A stretch of DNA of 64,000 nucleotides from B46-G9 sp964548365 (GCA_964548365.1 CAZJRD010000010.1:10468-74467), one strand, 5' to 3'. Counted from the stretch's first letter, positions 25,041 through 34,230 are shown. Notes: a model not told the origin generated them from the sequence alone. Numbers and translations are program-made.

Positions 25041-26442
25041 ATGAACGATGACCTGCTCAAAAAAGCACTTCGGTATCGCTGGTTGATTTTCTGGATTTTG
25101 GCATTCAGCTATGTTCTTGTTTACTTTCATCGCCTGTGTCCTGCGGTCGTCGCCCTTGATATGATGCAGGATCTCAAGGCGGGAGGTGGATTGATCGGCC
25201 TCCTGGGTGCAGCCTATTTCTATCCATATGCCCTCATGCAGCTCCCTGCAGGTTTACTGTCCGACTCCTGGGGCCCCCGAAAGACCATTACCCTTTTTTT
25301 TTGCGTGGCCTTCGTTGGATCCCTTCTTCTCGGCCTGGCCCCGACTCTGTTATGGGCGATTGTGGGCAGGACGCTGGTTGGTCTCGGGGTGGCCATGCTT
25401 TTCGTTCCCACCATGAAAATACTGGCCGAATGGTTTCGCGTGCGTGAGTTTGCATTCATGACGGGTATCCTTATGGCAATGGGCGGCATCGGTTCTTTGA
25501 GTGCCGCCTCACCGCTTGCCCTTCTCAGTTCGCGGATCGGGTGGCGCATGTCTTTTGTCGTGGTGGGTGGTTTCACGCTGATCCTGGGGGCCCTGGTGTG
25601 GATCTTCGTGAGGGATCGTCCCCAGGACAAGGGATGGCCTTCCTCGCGGGGGGAGCAGGAGACAGGCGCACCTCCCTCCATCGGGCTTGGCAAAGGAGTC
25701 AGGATGGTCCTTTCAACTCCCGCCTTCTGGCCGGTGGCCATCTGGTTCTTTTTTGACTGTGCTGTTTTCTTTTCCTTCGGGGGCCTTTGGGGCGGCCCGT
25801 ATCTGATGCAGGTCTATGGACTCAGCAAGGCAAATGCAGGGCAGATTCTCTCCATGCTTGCCATCGGGATGATCGTAGGAAGCCCCTTTCTAAGTTTTCT
25901 TTCCAACAACATTTTTCGGGCAAGAAAGCCGGTTGTGATCCTCTCAAGCGCGATCCTCCTGTTTCTGACCGCTGCCCTGGCCTTTTACACCAAGAACATT
26001 CCGATAGCAGGGTTGTATCTTCTCTGTTTCGGACTGGGCGTCTTTTCCAGCGCCGTCGTGGTGATCGGCTTCACCACCACCAAGGAGCTCTTTCCCGTCC
26101 AGATGGCGGGGACGGCCACAGGGTTGGTGAACCTGTTTCCGTTCGCAGGGGGTGCTGTATTTCAACCGGTGCTGGGGCATGTTCTGGAGACACACGGCCG
26201 CGTCGCAGGGGCATTTACCCTGGGCGGATATAAACAGGCTTTTCTGATTCTGTTCCTTTGTGGTATCATTACCTTAGCAGCCAGCATGTGCCTCCGGGAG
26301 ACCATGGAANNNNNNNNNNNNNNNNNNNNNNNNNNNNNNNNNNNNNNNNNNNNNNNNNNNNNNNNNNNNNNNNNNNNNNNNNNNNNNNNNNNNNNNNNNN
26401 NNNNNNNNNCGGGAGACCATGGAAAAAGAGGGAAAGGAGTAA
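25041..26442 (+). CDS. MFS transporter (interrupted by assembly gap)
   Basis: Start at the ATG at 25041 with AGAGGA just upstream. Twelve hydrophobic segments can be traced, with a cytoplasmic loop (RDRPQDKGWPSSRG) in the middle. DSWGPRKT after the second helix is the A-like MFS loop motif. The substrate cannot be inferred. The coding sequence is broken by 100 Ns (26310-26409). The 15 bases before the gap are repeated exactly after it, and removing the Ns plus one copy leaves 1287 bases, exactly 429 codons, ending ...ETMEKEGKE and TAA at 26440-26442. The protein is therefore probably intact at 428 residues. Confidence 0.85.
26310..26409. other. Assembly gap of 100 Ns, probably artefactual
   Basis: Exactly 100 Ns, the default scaffold gap. 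The flanks 26295-26309 and 26410-26424 are the same 15 bases (CGGGAGACCATGGAA), so the two contigs overlap and no real sequence is likely to be missing. Confidence 0.85.
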
Positions 26443-26445
26443 GAA

Positions 26446-26835
26446 ATGAAAATCGCAATAGGGACGGACGACAAAAAAACGATCCGCAAAGGCCACTTTG
26501 GAGAGAGTACTTATTATGCCATTGTTGAGGTATTGAACGGCCAAATAACGTCACAGGAGATTCGGGAGAATCCCCGTACCGGAGAAGAGGGGCACCATGG
26601 CGAATCGCAGAAAATCCTTGACCTCCTGGATGACTGCGAACTCTTTATGGCCCGGAGTATGGGGAAAAAATCCATGGCAAAGATAGCTGAAAAAAAGGTC
26701 GACTGTATTATCACGGAATTTCCCGATATTGATCAGGCCCTCCGAATGTTCCTGGACGCCGAAGATGAGGGCTTTCACTATTACGATTTCAAGCGGGAGG
26801 AACTTATTCCGTGCTCGGAGCGGTTGAAAAAATGA
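26446..26835 (+). CDS. NifX/NafY-like dinitrogenase iron-molybdenum cofactor domain protein
   Basis: 129 residues with the fold of the NifB C-terminal/NifX/VnfX family: MKIAIGTDDKKTIRKGHFG at the start (first strand and metal-cluster loop), a central CELFMARSMGKKSMAKIAEK and CIITEFPDIDQALRMFL. Many anaerobes hold such proteins outside nitrogen-fixation clusters, where their role is unknown; the NifX group binds Fe-Mo cofactor precursors. It begins three bases after the MFS stop and its end overlaps the LOG gene start (ATGA at 26832), so the three genes form an operon. No nif gene is seen. Confidence 0.8.
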   Translation: MKIAIGTDDKKTIRKGHFGESTYYAIVEVLNGQITSQEIRENPRTGEEGHHGESQKILDLLDDCELFMARSMGKKSMAKIAEKKVDCIITEFPDIDQALRMFLDAEDEGFHYYDFKREELIPCSERLKK

Positions 26836-27875
26836 AAGCTATGGAACTACACTTTACCAGGACCAACGGCCCTGCGGATGAGGCCATTGAAGATCTTATT
26901 TCCTTCGCGGGCGGTATCCGTCACGGCGACATGGTCCGTGAGATGATCTTGGCCGCCCTGAAAGCAGGCCAGGAGAGCGAGGATCGGGCGGATCTGAAAC
27001 TCATGAATACCACTCTGAAAGAGATGCGGTTTACCACCAAGATTTTCGCCCCGTACAAGGAGGTCAAGAAAGTCACGGTCTTCGGATCAGCCAGAACAAA
27101 GCCGGGAGAGCCGATTTATGAGATGGCCACGGTGTTCGGCAAGCAGCTGGTGGAGCAAGGCTACATGGTGATCACGGGCGCGGGACCGGGGATCATGCAG
27201 GCGGTCAATGAAGGGGCCGGCCCGGAACACTCGTTCGGGGTGAATATCCGTCTTCCCTTTGAACAGAAGGCCAATCCCGTGCTTGAGGGCAACCCGAAGA
27301 CCATTAATTACAAGTACTTTTTCAGCAGAAAGGTGGCTTTTCTAAAAGAGAGTGACGCAGTGGCCATGTTCCCGGGAGGTTTTGGAACACTTGACGAAGC
27401 CATGGAGACTCTTACCCTGGTCCAGACCGGGAAACGTAACCCAATGCCCATTGTTTTCCTGGACGAACCCGACAGCACGTACTGGACCAGGTGGAGAGAA
27501 TTTCTCCAAAGAGAACTGCTTCGCCTGGGCTACGTCAGCCCGATGGATTTTTCGCTTTTTGACCTCGTAAGTACAGTGGAGAGCGCAGTAGAGAAAATCA
27601 GTCGGTTTTATCATCGCTATCACAGTCTCCGCTACGTGAAAGACCGATTGGTGATCCGTCTGCACTCTCCCATCGATCTTGACCGGGAAACTGACCTGAG
27701 AGAGCACTTTTCCGATATCCTGACCTCCCCGCACGAGTTCTTTTTTTCTCAAAACGCTCTCCCTGAAGAGGCGGACGAGCCGGAGATTTCCCACCTGCCG
27801 AGGTTGGTTCTTACCTTCAACCGGAGAGATTTTGGTCGGCTCCACCAATTGATTGATCATCTGAATAACATGTGA
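26832..27875 (+). CDS. LOG family protein (TIGR00730-like, lysine-decarboxylase-type fold)
   Basis: 347 residues. Start at the ATG at 26832, overlapping the previous stop. A Rossmann-like LOG domain contains VTVFGSARTKPGEPIYE, ITGAGPGIMQAVNEGAG and the signature PGGFGTLDEAMETLTLVQTG. Family members are phosphoribohydrolases that release cytokinin-like bases from nucleoside 5'-monophosphates; the bacterial role is generally nucleotide salvage. About 70 residues precede the domain and about 100 follow it, longer than the ordinary 180-residue LOG. Its last 19 bases overlap the end of the convergent MBL-fold gene. Confidence 0.85.
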   Translation: MKAMELHFTRTNGPADEAIEDLISFAGGIRHGDMVREMILAALKAGQESEDRADLKLMNTTLKEMRFTTKIFAPYKEVKKVTVFGSARTKPGEPIYEMATVFGKQLVEQGYMVITGAGPGIMQAVNEGAGPEHSFGVNIRLPFEQKANPVLEGNPKTINYKYFFSRKVAFLKESDAVAMFPGGFGTLDEAMETLTLVQTGKRNPMPIVFLDEPDSTYWTRWREFLQRELLRLGYVSPMDFSLFDLVSTVESAVEKISRFYHRYHSLRYVKDRLVIRLHSPIDLDRETDLREHFSDILTSPHEFFFSQNALPEEADEPEISHLPRLVLTFNRRDFGRLHQLIDHLNNM

Positions 27876-28990
27876 GGATTCAGGGTGTAGGTTTCTCCAT
27901 GGTCCAGGTGGACGAGCCGGTCAATGAGCCCCTGCTTTTCCATCTCCCTTTTGATATCCAGAGGAGGGAAATGGACCGGCTCATTGCCGAGACGAAAGGT
28001 CCCCCAGTGCACAATCATCAACCTTTTGGCGTTCAATTCCTTGAAGGCCTTGACCGTTTCCGTCGGGTTCAGGTGGGATGATGCCATGAACCAGCGCGGC
28101 TCGTACGCTCCGAGATTGAAAATGGCCAGATCAATGGGGAAGGTCTCGCCGATTTCCCGGAACCGGTCAAAATAGGCGGTGTCTCCTGAAATGAAGATGT
28201 TGAAGCCGCCTGCACCCTTTATGAGAAATGATCCCCAGAGGGAACGATTCGGTCCCACAAAAGGATTGCGCATGGTCCAGTGGTTCGAGGGAAGGAGGAT
28301 AATCTGCCGTTTTCCGTCTTTGTAACCATCAAACCAGTCCAGCTGTGTCCTGTTGTGCATTCCTAGGGACGCAAAAACACTATCATAACCCAGAGGGGAA
28401 ATCACGTGGGTTTCCTTGGGGAAGGCCTTGAGGGAGGATTTATCCAAATGGTCATAATGACCGTGTGTAATCAGGATATGGTCAGGCCGAGGCATGAGGT
28501 TGACGTCAAAGGCAAGGGGGCTGAAGTCGGTGAACCACATGAGACCGAAAAGAACAGGGTCCATCAGCAGGCAACTCTCCAGGTCCCGGATCATGATGCA
28601 GGCGTGTTTTATGAAAGTGACGGAGCACCCTTCTCTTTTGTTTACTGCGTCCCAGTCAATTCTTACCGGGATGGTCGGTTCATCCTTGTAGAATGATTTG
28701 AACGGGTTTTTTCCGAAGAGCTTCCAGCGAAGGACCTTCCACATATTTCCGTGTTCCCTTGTGCTGAAGGGGTTCAAAAACATCCCCTTGCCATGATGTA
28801 TCTTCCGTTGTGCTATTTCCCTGAGCTTCAATTGTGCTGCCTTTCCCAGGAATTCCCTCCGGGCCGTTTCAGTATCCGATTGTCCACAGGCACTGGCGAA
28901 GGGAAGTAGCCCGAAAAGCGCACTCCACTTCCCCAGGGTCAGCCCTGTCTTCATGAATCTTCGGCGGTCAATTTTTCCTGTTTTTTTCAT
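27857..28990 (-). CDS. MBL-fold hydrolase, NAPE-PLD-like, with Tat-type signal
   Basis: 377 residues beginning with a twin-arginine motif DRRRFMKTG (residues 8-16) and a hydrophobic stretch ending near a cysteine (SACGQSD), so it is probably exported folded and may be a lipoprotein. The metallo-beta-lactamase motif is ILITHGHYDHLD, and further metal residues are in FISGDTAYFDRF and VHWGTF. Similarity by eye is to the UlaG/NAPE-PLD group, which hydrolyses phosphodiesters or lactones. The ribosome site is GGAGGGG. The convergent LOG gene overlaps its 3' end by 19 bases. Confidence 0.85.
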   Translation of the reverse strand: MKKTGKIDRRRFMKTGLTLGKWSALFGLLPFASACGQSDTETARREFLGKAAQLKLREIAQRKIHHGKGMFLNPFSTREHGNMWKVLRWKLFGKNPFKSFYKDEPTIPVRIDWDAVNKREGCSVTFIKHACIMIRDLESCLLMDPVLFGLMWFTDFSPLAFDVNLMPRPDHILITHGHYDHLDKSSLKAFPKETHVISPLGYDSVFASLGMHNRTQLDWFDGYKDGKRQIILLPSNHWTMRNPFVGPNRSLWGSFLIKGAGGFNIFISGDTAYFDRFREIGETFPIDLAIFNLGAYEPRWFMASSHLNPTETVKAFKELNAKRLMIVHWGTFRLGNEPVHFPPLDIKREMEKQGLIDRLVHLDHGETYTLNPHMLFR

Positions 28991-29358
28991 GAACCCCTCC
29001 GACGGGACCAGTGCTTGGTTGGCTAGGCAAAGCTCACGGACGTCTGGAGAATTCTGCCCCTTCCTTCGTACTAAAGTTGTGCCTTATTCCCCCTATTTAT
29101 TGGGCTGTTATTTGGTTTTGAATTTCGGATTTCCCAGTCTTTGACAGGTGGGTGGGATATTACCATTTTAATGGCATTTTCACTTGCGAATTTGAGGCGC
29201 AAAATTTACGAGATAATACTTATTTTATCCGAAAGGAATGGAGCCTGTCAAACAGCCTTTGACCTCCAGCCCAACTACTGTGAAAAAAGCACTGGAAGTA
29301 TCTGCCCCAATAGTATAGTTTTTTTGATAGGTGAACTTTTTGAGGAGGTGCAAAGGCT
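28991..29358. other. Divergent intergenic region, 368 bases
   Basis: No gene is supported. It should contain promoters for the Tat-exported MBL gene (leftward) and the Fe-S protein gene (rightward). A consensus -35 (TTGACA at 29141-29146) is present but without a good -10 at normal spacing. AT-rich stretches (about 29190-29230) are present. GAGGAGGTG ahead of 29359 is the ribosome site. Confidence 0.4.
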
Positions 29359-30516
29359 ATGCCCGAAGAAACCTTGGAAGAGAAATACCGTCGCGCAGCC
29401 GGTGTGATTTGCAGGCAGGGAATGGTCCCTTTTCCGGTAAATGACACAACTATCTCCATTATGAAGCACGTTATCGGGTCCGAAGAAGATGAACTGGACT
29501 TCATCGGCGCCTTCCGGGATAAAGGGTCGAAAACCATGGAAGAATTGCAGGCATCCAGCGATTTTTCTGCGGACCAGATCGATCAGCTCGCGACGATCCT
29601 TGCCAGGAAAGGACTGATCTTCAACCAGCCCAGTTCAGCAGGCGTTATGGTCTACCGGTTGCTTCCCCTCATGAATGTTGGATTGATGGAATACAAGTTT
29701 ATGGGTGAGCTCAAGTGGGATGAGAACGAACAAATACTTGCCAATTTATTCCAGAAACTTATGGATCAAGTGCGAGATCAGATTCAGGCAAACTATGATC
29801 AACTGGTCCCTATGCTTCAAAGGGCGCCGCCTGTCGATCGGACCGTCCCCATCCGGAAAACGGAAGAAGGGGATATGATCCGGATCATTCCCCTTGCCAG
29901 GAGCGTGGAGGTCCCGGAAGAGTTTGTCCTGCCGAGCCAGTCAGTGGGCGAGATTATTGACAAGTTTGATGATATTGCAGTGGGGTATTGCTTTTGCCGT
30001 CAGCGGCGGGCGGTTTTGGGGGAACCATGCAGGTTTGAAGCACCCGCAAGGACCTGTTTCACTTTCGGGAAATCCGCCCGGCATACCACAGCCCAGGGTT
30101 TTGCCGAGATGATATCAAAGGAGGAAGCAAGGAGGATCATGCAGGAAGCGGAAGAAGCAGGGCTGGTGCATAAGGCGTTTCACCCCAATGCCAAGGTGTC
30201 GCGCCCGGAAACCAGTATCTGCAATTGCTGCAAGGATTGCTGTGACACCCTGCGTCTCTGGAGAGACGGGGCCTTTCCGCTGATTAACTCCACCTATTAC
30301 CTTTCCGTCATAGAGGAAGGATTGTGCGTTGGATGCGGGATCTGCGTGGAGCGATGTCCGACAGACGCAATAACATTGAATGAGGATGGCAAAGCGGAAC
30401 GGGATGAAAATGCCTGCTTCGGTTGCGGCATCTGCGCACGCTTCTGCCCCGAGAAAGCCGTTTCGCTGAAAGAAGGCCTGCGCAGGGTGTCCGTGCTCCC
30501 GCCGCGCATGCGTTAG
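29359..30516 (+). CDS. 4Fe-4S protein with additional cysteine clusters
   Basis: 385 residues. The first 200 residues are a helical winged-helix-like domain (SKTMEELQASSDFSADQIDQLATILARKG). Then come GYCFCRQRRAVLGEPC (about residue 213-228), SICNCCKDCCDTLR (about 284-297) and two adjacent ferredoxin motifs, CVGCGICVERCP and CFGCGICARFCP, near the C-terminus. This gives two standard [4Fe-4S] sites and at least one more metal site. Proteins of this layout occur in anaerobes as electron carriers for unidentified enzymes. A rubrerythrin-like gene follows after 27 bases, suggesting a shared redox or oxygen-defence function. Confidence 0.78.
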   Translation: MPEETLEEKYRRAAGVICRQGMVPFPVNDTTISIMKHVIGSEEDELDFIGAFRDKGSKTMEELQASSDFSADQIDQLATILARKGLIFNQPSSAGVMVYRLLPLMNVGLMEYKFMGELKWDENEQILANLFQKLMDQVRDQIQANYDQLVPMLQRAPPVDRTVPIRKTEEGDMIRIIPLARSVEVPEEFVLPSQSVGEIIDKFDDIAVGYCFCRQRRAVLGEPCRFEAPARTCFTFGKSARHTTAQGFAEMISKEEARRIMQEAEEAGLVHKAFHPNAKVSRPETSICNCCKDCCDTLRLWRDGAFPLINSTYYLSVIEEGLCVGCGICVERCPTDAITLNEDGKAERDENACFGCGICARFCPEKAVSLKEGLRRVSVLPPRMR

Positions 30517-30543
30517 CTCGGGTTCGGAGGCTTGAGGGGAACC

Positions 30544-31032
30544 ATGTTCACACTGGGAGAAATTATAGATCTTGCCGTTCGCATAGAAAAAAATGGAGAG
30601 AAGCTCTACAGAAAGGCAGCAGACGAGGTTTCAAGTCCTTCCCTGGCGTCCCTGCTCGAGTGGCTTGCCGATCAAGAGCTTGAACACGGGAAATGGTTCA
30701 AGCAACTCGGAAGAGCGGTGGAGACGAGAGTGGAAGTTCCCCGGCTGGAAGAGATCGGAAAGGAGATCCTGCGGAGCGTGCTGGGAGACCAGGCCTTTTC
30801 CATAAATGATGTGGATTTTTCCAGGGTGGAGGACATCAACGATCTTCTGGCCCTGTCTCTTGAATTTGAGAAAGATACGATTCTCTTCTACGAGATGCTC
30901 AGCGAATTCATTGATTATGCGGAGACCATACGTCAGCTCGGGCGGATTATCGAAGAAGAACAACGTCATGTTGAGCTTCTGGAAGGATTTCTTGAAAAGG
31001 GCGAGGTCCCGAAAAGAGGAGAACCTGGCTGA
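30544..31032 (+). CDS. Rubrerythrin-like ferritin-fold protein
   Basis: 162 residues from the ATG at 30544, with GAGGGGA upstream. The four-helix ferritin-like bundle has the diiron pattern spread over helices: Glu in RIEKNGEKLY, EXXH-type DQELEHGKWF, EFEKDTILFYE, and IIEEEQRHVELL. There is no rubredoxin-like C-terminal domain, so electrons must come from another carrier; the Fe-S protein encoded upstream is the obvious candidate. The family removes peroxide or stores iron. The two genes form a likely operon. Confidence 0.85.
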   Translation: MFTLGEIIDLAVRIEKNGEKLYRKAADEVSSPSLASLLEWLADQELEHGKWFKQLGRAVETRVEVPRLEEIGKEILRSVLGDQAFSINDVDFSRVEDINDLLALSLEFEKDTILFYEMLSEFIDYAETIRQLGRIIEEEQRHVELLEGFLEKGEVPKRGEPG

Positions 31033-31132
31033 ACCGGCGCTCGGCATGACGGGACTAGGTCTTTTCCAGACCCGTGTTGATGAGAAAAATAGAGAAATGC
31101 TCAATTGATGAGAGAGCAATGTGAGGGAGCAT

Positions 31133-32242
31133 ATGAATACATTCTTGCAGTTTGAGATCCTCGGGAACAGCCTCTGGCGGATTATGGCCCTTTTCGGGAT
31201 TGTGCTGGTTTCCCTTATTCTGGGGAAGATCGCAAGGGCCGTCCTCGAGAAAGCCGGGGCGCGGTTTGAGAGCGGAAACCGATATATCATGGCCACGACC
31301 TTGAGGGCGGTGAGCCGTGGGGCGATCTTGCTCCTTGCCGCTGCAGGCATATCGGTCGGCCTCCAGGTCTTCCAATTGAAGGCGTGGGTCGGAGAAATGT
31401 CGGAGACGTTGAGCTCCATTCTCCTGGCCCTAGGTGTGGGATACTTTCTCTATTGGCTCGTGGATGTGCCCACCTCCTGGTTCACGAGGCTTGCCGGAAA
31501 AACCGAGACCAGGCTTGACGATATGCTGGTGCCCATGGTCCGCAAGAGCCTCAGGGTGACCGTGGTTATCCTGGTGCTTGTCCAGATCGCGCAGATCCTG
31601 AGTGACAAGCCCATTACCTCTATCATCGCGGGTCTCGGGATCGGCGGTCTGGCATTAGCTTTGGCTGCCCAGGATACGGTGAAGAATTTTTTCGGCTCAG
31701 TGGTCCTGTTCGTAGACAAGCCCTTCGAGATGGGTGACAGGATCGTGGTGGACGGGCAGGACGGGTCGGTGGAAGAGGTTGGCTTCCGTTCAACGAAAAT
31801 CAGGACCCTCGACGGGCACCTGGTCACCGTGCCCAACGGCCAACTGGCCAACAAGATGATCCGCAATATCGGCAAGCGGCCATACATCAAGCGGATAGCA
31901 AATCTCACCATCACCTACGACACCCCACCGGAGAAGGTGGATAGGGCCATCAAGATCGTCAAGGAAATATTGGATGGCCATGAGGGCCTGCATCCCGATT
32001 ATCCCCCCAGGGTCTATTTCAGTGAATTCAATGCCGATTCCCTGAATATCATGGTGATTTACTGGTATCATCCGCCCGACTACTGGGCCTACATGGAATT
32101 CGCCGAGCGCTTCAACAAGGAGGTGCTCCACCGCTTCGGCGAGGAAGGGATCGAATTCGCGTTCCCGACCCAGACACTCTACCTCGCGGGGGACCAGGCA
32201 CGGCCGCTTACGATTGGCGTGACGAAGGGGGAGTCATCGTGA
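31133..32242 (+). CDS. MscS family mechanosensitive channel
   Basis: 369 residues from the ATG at 31133 (GAGGGA just upstream). Four or five hydrophobic helices precede the pore helix GIGGLALALAAQDTVKNFFGSVVLF, the well conserved MscS TM3/beta-domain entry. MGDRIVVDGQDGSVEEVGFRSTKIRTLDG matches the beta domain. The channel opens on membrane tension and releases solutes in osmotic downshock. It is followed with a 4-base overlap (GTGA) by an iron-dependent alcohol dehydrogenase gene, an unusual pairing. A second MscS gene is at 47483-48325. Confidence 0.92.
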   Translation: MNTFLQFEILGNSLWRIMALFGIVLVSLILGKIARAVLEKAGARFESGNRYIMATTLRAVSRGAILLLAAAGISVGLQVFQLKAWVGEMSETLSSILLALGVGYFLYWLVDVPTSWFTRLAGKTETRLDDMLVPMVRKSLRVTVVILVLVQIAQILSDKPITSIIAGLGIGGLALALAAQDTVKNFFGSVVLFVDKPFEMGDRIVVDGQDGSVEEVGFRSTKIRTLDGHLVTVPNGQLANKMIRNIGKRPYIKRIANLTITYDTPPEKVDRAIKIVKEILDGHEGLHPDYPPRVYFSEFNADSLNIMVIYWYHPPDYWAYMEFAERFNKEVLHRFGEEGIEFAFPTQTLYLAGDQARPLTIGVTKGESS

Positions 32243-33375
32243 ATTTTCATATGCCAACCAGACTGATTTTTGGCTCGGGGTGTATGGAAACCCTGGAAAA
32301 TGTGATCAGGGAAGACCTTCGTGCACAGCGCCCGTTTTTGATAACTGACCGGAATCTGCTGCAGACGGGGTTGGTTGACAAGGCGGTATCCCAGATAGAT
32401 GGCATAGAAGTATTTGATGACGTTGAAGCCAATCCAAAATCAACGACGGTGAACCGCGTCGGGGATGAAGCCAGGGAGAAAGCGCCCGATGCTGTTATCG
32501 CGTTAGGCGGCGGCAGTGTTATAGATGCCGCCAAGGCCGTTGCCCTGCTTGCCACCAATCACGGGAAAATCGAGGAGTATGAAGGCCGTAAAAAATACAC
32601 CAATACCCCCTTACCCGTTGTCGCCATTCCAACCACCTGCGGTACCGGGAGTGAGGTGACCTGGGTCTCTGTTATTACCGATACCAAGCGGAAATTCAAG
32701 ATGAGCATCAAGGGACCGGAGATGTTTCCTGCCGTGGCCATTGTGGACCCTGATTTGCTTATGACCTTGCCGGCAGGGACGGTTGCGTCTACGGGCATGG
32801 ATGCGCTTACCCATGTGATTGAGGCATTTACGGTGAAACCGGCCACCCCTATCACTGATCTATTTGCCCTGAAAGCCATTCAGCTCATCTGGCATGCATT
32901 GCCGGAGGCATACGAAAATATCATGGAGGAAAAGAAGGCGAGGGAAAATCTGATGCTCGGCAGCACTCTGGCCGGGTTTGCGTTCGGCAACAGCGATGTG
33001 GGTTCCGTACACTGCATTTCCGAATCCATCGGCGCGCTTTTTGACATCCCCCACGGCATTGCCAATGCTGTTTTTCTTCCGTTTGTGATGCGATTCAATC
33101 TACCGGTCTGCTCAAAGCGCTATGCACGCATCGCGGCAGCCATCGGCCTTGCTGAAAAGAATGAAGAGCTTTCGGCGGAACATTTGGTTGATGAAGTACT
33201 AGCCATGTCCCGGCGTATCAACATTCCCCGCTTCGTTGACTTGGGCATTGATCCAAAGGAGTTTGACCTTATTGCTCAGTATTCTTATCAAAACAACTCA
33301 AACGAATCAAATCCCCGGGTCATAAGACAGGAAGACTACCTGGCGGTTCTTAAAAAGGCTCACAGCGGGTTGTAA
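32239..33375 (+). CDS. Iron-containing (group III) alcohol dehydrogenase
   Basis: 378 residues, GTG start overlapping the mscS stop, with GGGGGAG upstream. An NAD-binding domain (PDAVIALGGGSVIDAAKAVALL) is followed by a helical iron domain with ligands in STGMDALTHVIEAF, GSVHCISESIGALFDIPHG (two His) as in the Fe-ADH family. The enzyme interconverts alcohols and aldehydes with NAD(P)H; family members include ethanol, 1,3-propanediol and lactaldehyde enzymes, so the alcohol cannot be fixed. C-terminal NPRVIRQEDY is normal. Translational coupling to mscS suggests co-expression. Confidence 0.92.
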   Translation: MNFHMPTRLIFGSGCMETLENVIREDLRAQRPFLITDRNLLQTGLVDKAVSQIDGIEVFDDVEANPKSTTVNRVGDEAREKAPDAVIALGGGSVIDAAKAVALLATNHGKIEEYEGRKKYTNTPLPVVAIPTTCGTGSEVTWVSVITDTKRKFKMSIKGPEMFPAVAIVDPDLLMTLPAGTVASTGMDALTHVIEAFTVKPATPITDLFALKAIQLIWHALPEAYENIMEEKKARENLMLGSTLAGFAFGNSDVGSVHCISESIGALFDIPHGIANAVFLPFVMRFNLPVCSKRYARIAAAIGLAEKNEELSAEHLVDEVLAMSRRINIPRFVDLGIDPKEFDLIAQYSYQNNSNESNPRVIRQEDYLAVLKKAHSGL

Positions 33376-33675
33376 AAGAAAAGGAAGGTGACTCTTCCTG
33401 TATGAGCCTTCCCTGCACTTTTCTGCCCAGCGTATTCTAATGGATAAACGGTACGGAGGGGTCTCCCTGATTCATTTAGAAACGTGTTCCATTCGATTCC
33501 CACTTTGGCGGAATGAAAAGGGGCCTTTTATCTCGTTATTCCCGCGCATGTGGGAATCCCCGCCCTATTGCCCCAGGCGATGAATGATTTGGCTTCTCCC
33601 TGTCAGGTATCGGCACAAAACTTGCTGAACAAAGGAAGGAGAAAACCACATCTATTTATGCATGGAGGCAAGAAA
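33376..33675. repeat. Intergenic region with a short palindromic repeat
   Basis: No gene is supported across these 300 bases. At 33538-33557 ATTCCCGCGCATGTGGGAAT is a near-perfect palindrome of the ATTCCCGC/GCGGGAAT kind, a common dispersed repeat in many bacteria. An imperfect second pair, CATTC...GAATG, flanks 33490-33515. The ribosome site GGAGG (33663-33667) belongs to the following gene. No promoter was identified. Confidence 0.45.
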
Positions 33676-34230
33676 ATGTTTTCTTTCAGTTTTTTTCGTA
33701 GGGAAAAATTGCCACAGCGCCTTGTCAGGTTTCACGATGATCTCCTCAAGAATTCCATCAAGTATTTTGAATCCGAAAAGGATTGCCGCAGGGGGATAAG
33801 AAGGGCCCGAAAGTCCTTGAGAAAGGCCTTCAAGCTCGTCAGGAAGAAAAAAATCAATCCCGGTGTATCCATCCGGGGAGCACGGGAGGTGCTCGAATCC
33901 CTTAAGGAAGAAATCCAAATGTCCCGGAAGGCCCTCCTCGTCACCTCAACCAGCCTGGGTATTGCCCTCAACCAGATTCAACAGGAAAGGATTGATCAAC
34001 CCCTTGCACTCATTGAAGATGCCTGCGAACTTTTCAGGAATAAGGAAATTGAAAAAGGGCTGGAACTACTCAAGCAGTCCCAGACAGAATTCGAGAAGAA
34101 AGTGCTTGTAAAGACCAGGACTGCACTATTCGGCGGGACCTCAAGCGCGATCAAGGACATGAAAGAAGAGATCGGTTCGTGGATGGAAAACAAAGTTCAG
34201 GGCAAACAATCCAGCCGGTCCCCACCTTGA
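33676..34230 (+). CDS. Hypothetical coiled-coil protein (184 aa)
   Basis: Start at the ATG at 33676, with GGAGG eight bases upstream; longer forms lack a ribosome site. The protein is basic at its N-terminal half (RARKSLRKAFKLVRKKK) and largely helical, with heptad-like stretches (SLKEEIQMSRKALLVTSTSLGIALNQIQQE, shortened here to its parts) and no membrane segment. I do not recognise a family. It has no close neighbour on its strand, and a convergent metallophosphoesterase gene follows. Confidence 0.65.
   Translation: MFSFSFFRREKLPQRLVRFHDDLLKNSIKYFESEKDCRRGIRRARKSLRKAFKLVRKKKINPGVSIRGAREVLESLKEEIQMSRKALLVTSTSLGIALNQIQQERIDQPLALIEDACELFRNKEIEKGLELLKQSQTEFEKKVLVKTRTALFGGTSSAIKDMKEEIGSWMENKVQGKQSSRSPP

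Noticed and set aside
24041..25060. 339-codon minus-strand frame over the GT9 gene
   Set aside because: Antisense to a gene with GT9 signatures; no recognisable protein features.
26443..26528. Continuation of the MFS frame past the N gap
   Set aside because: It arises because 100 Ns shift the frame; removing the duplicated flank restores a stop at 26440-26442.
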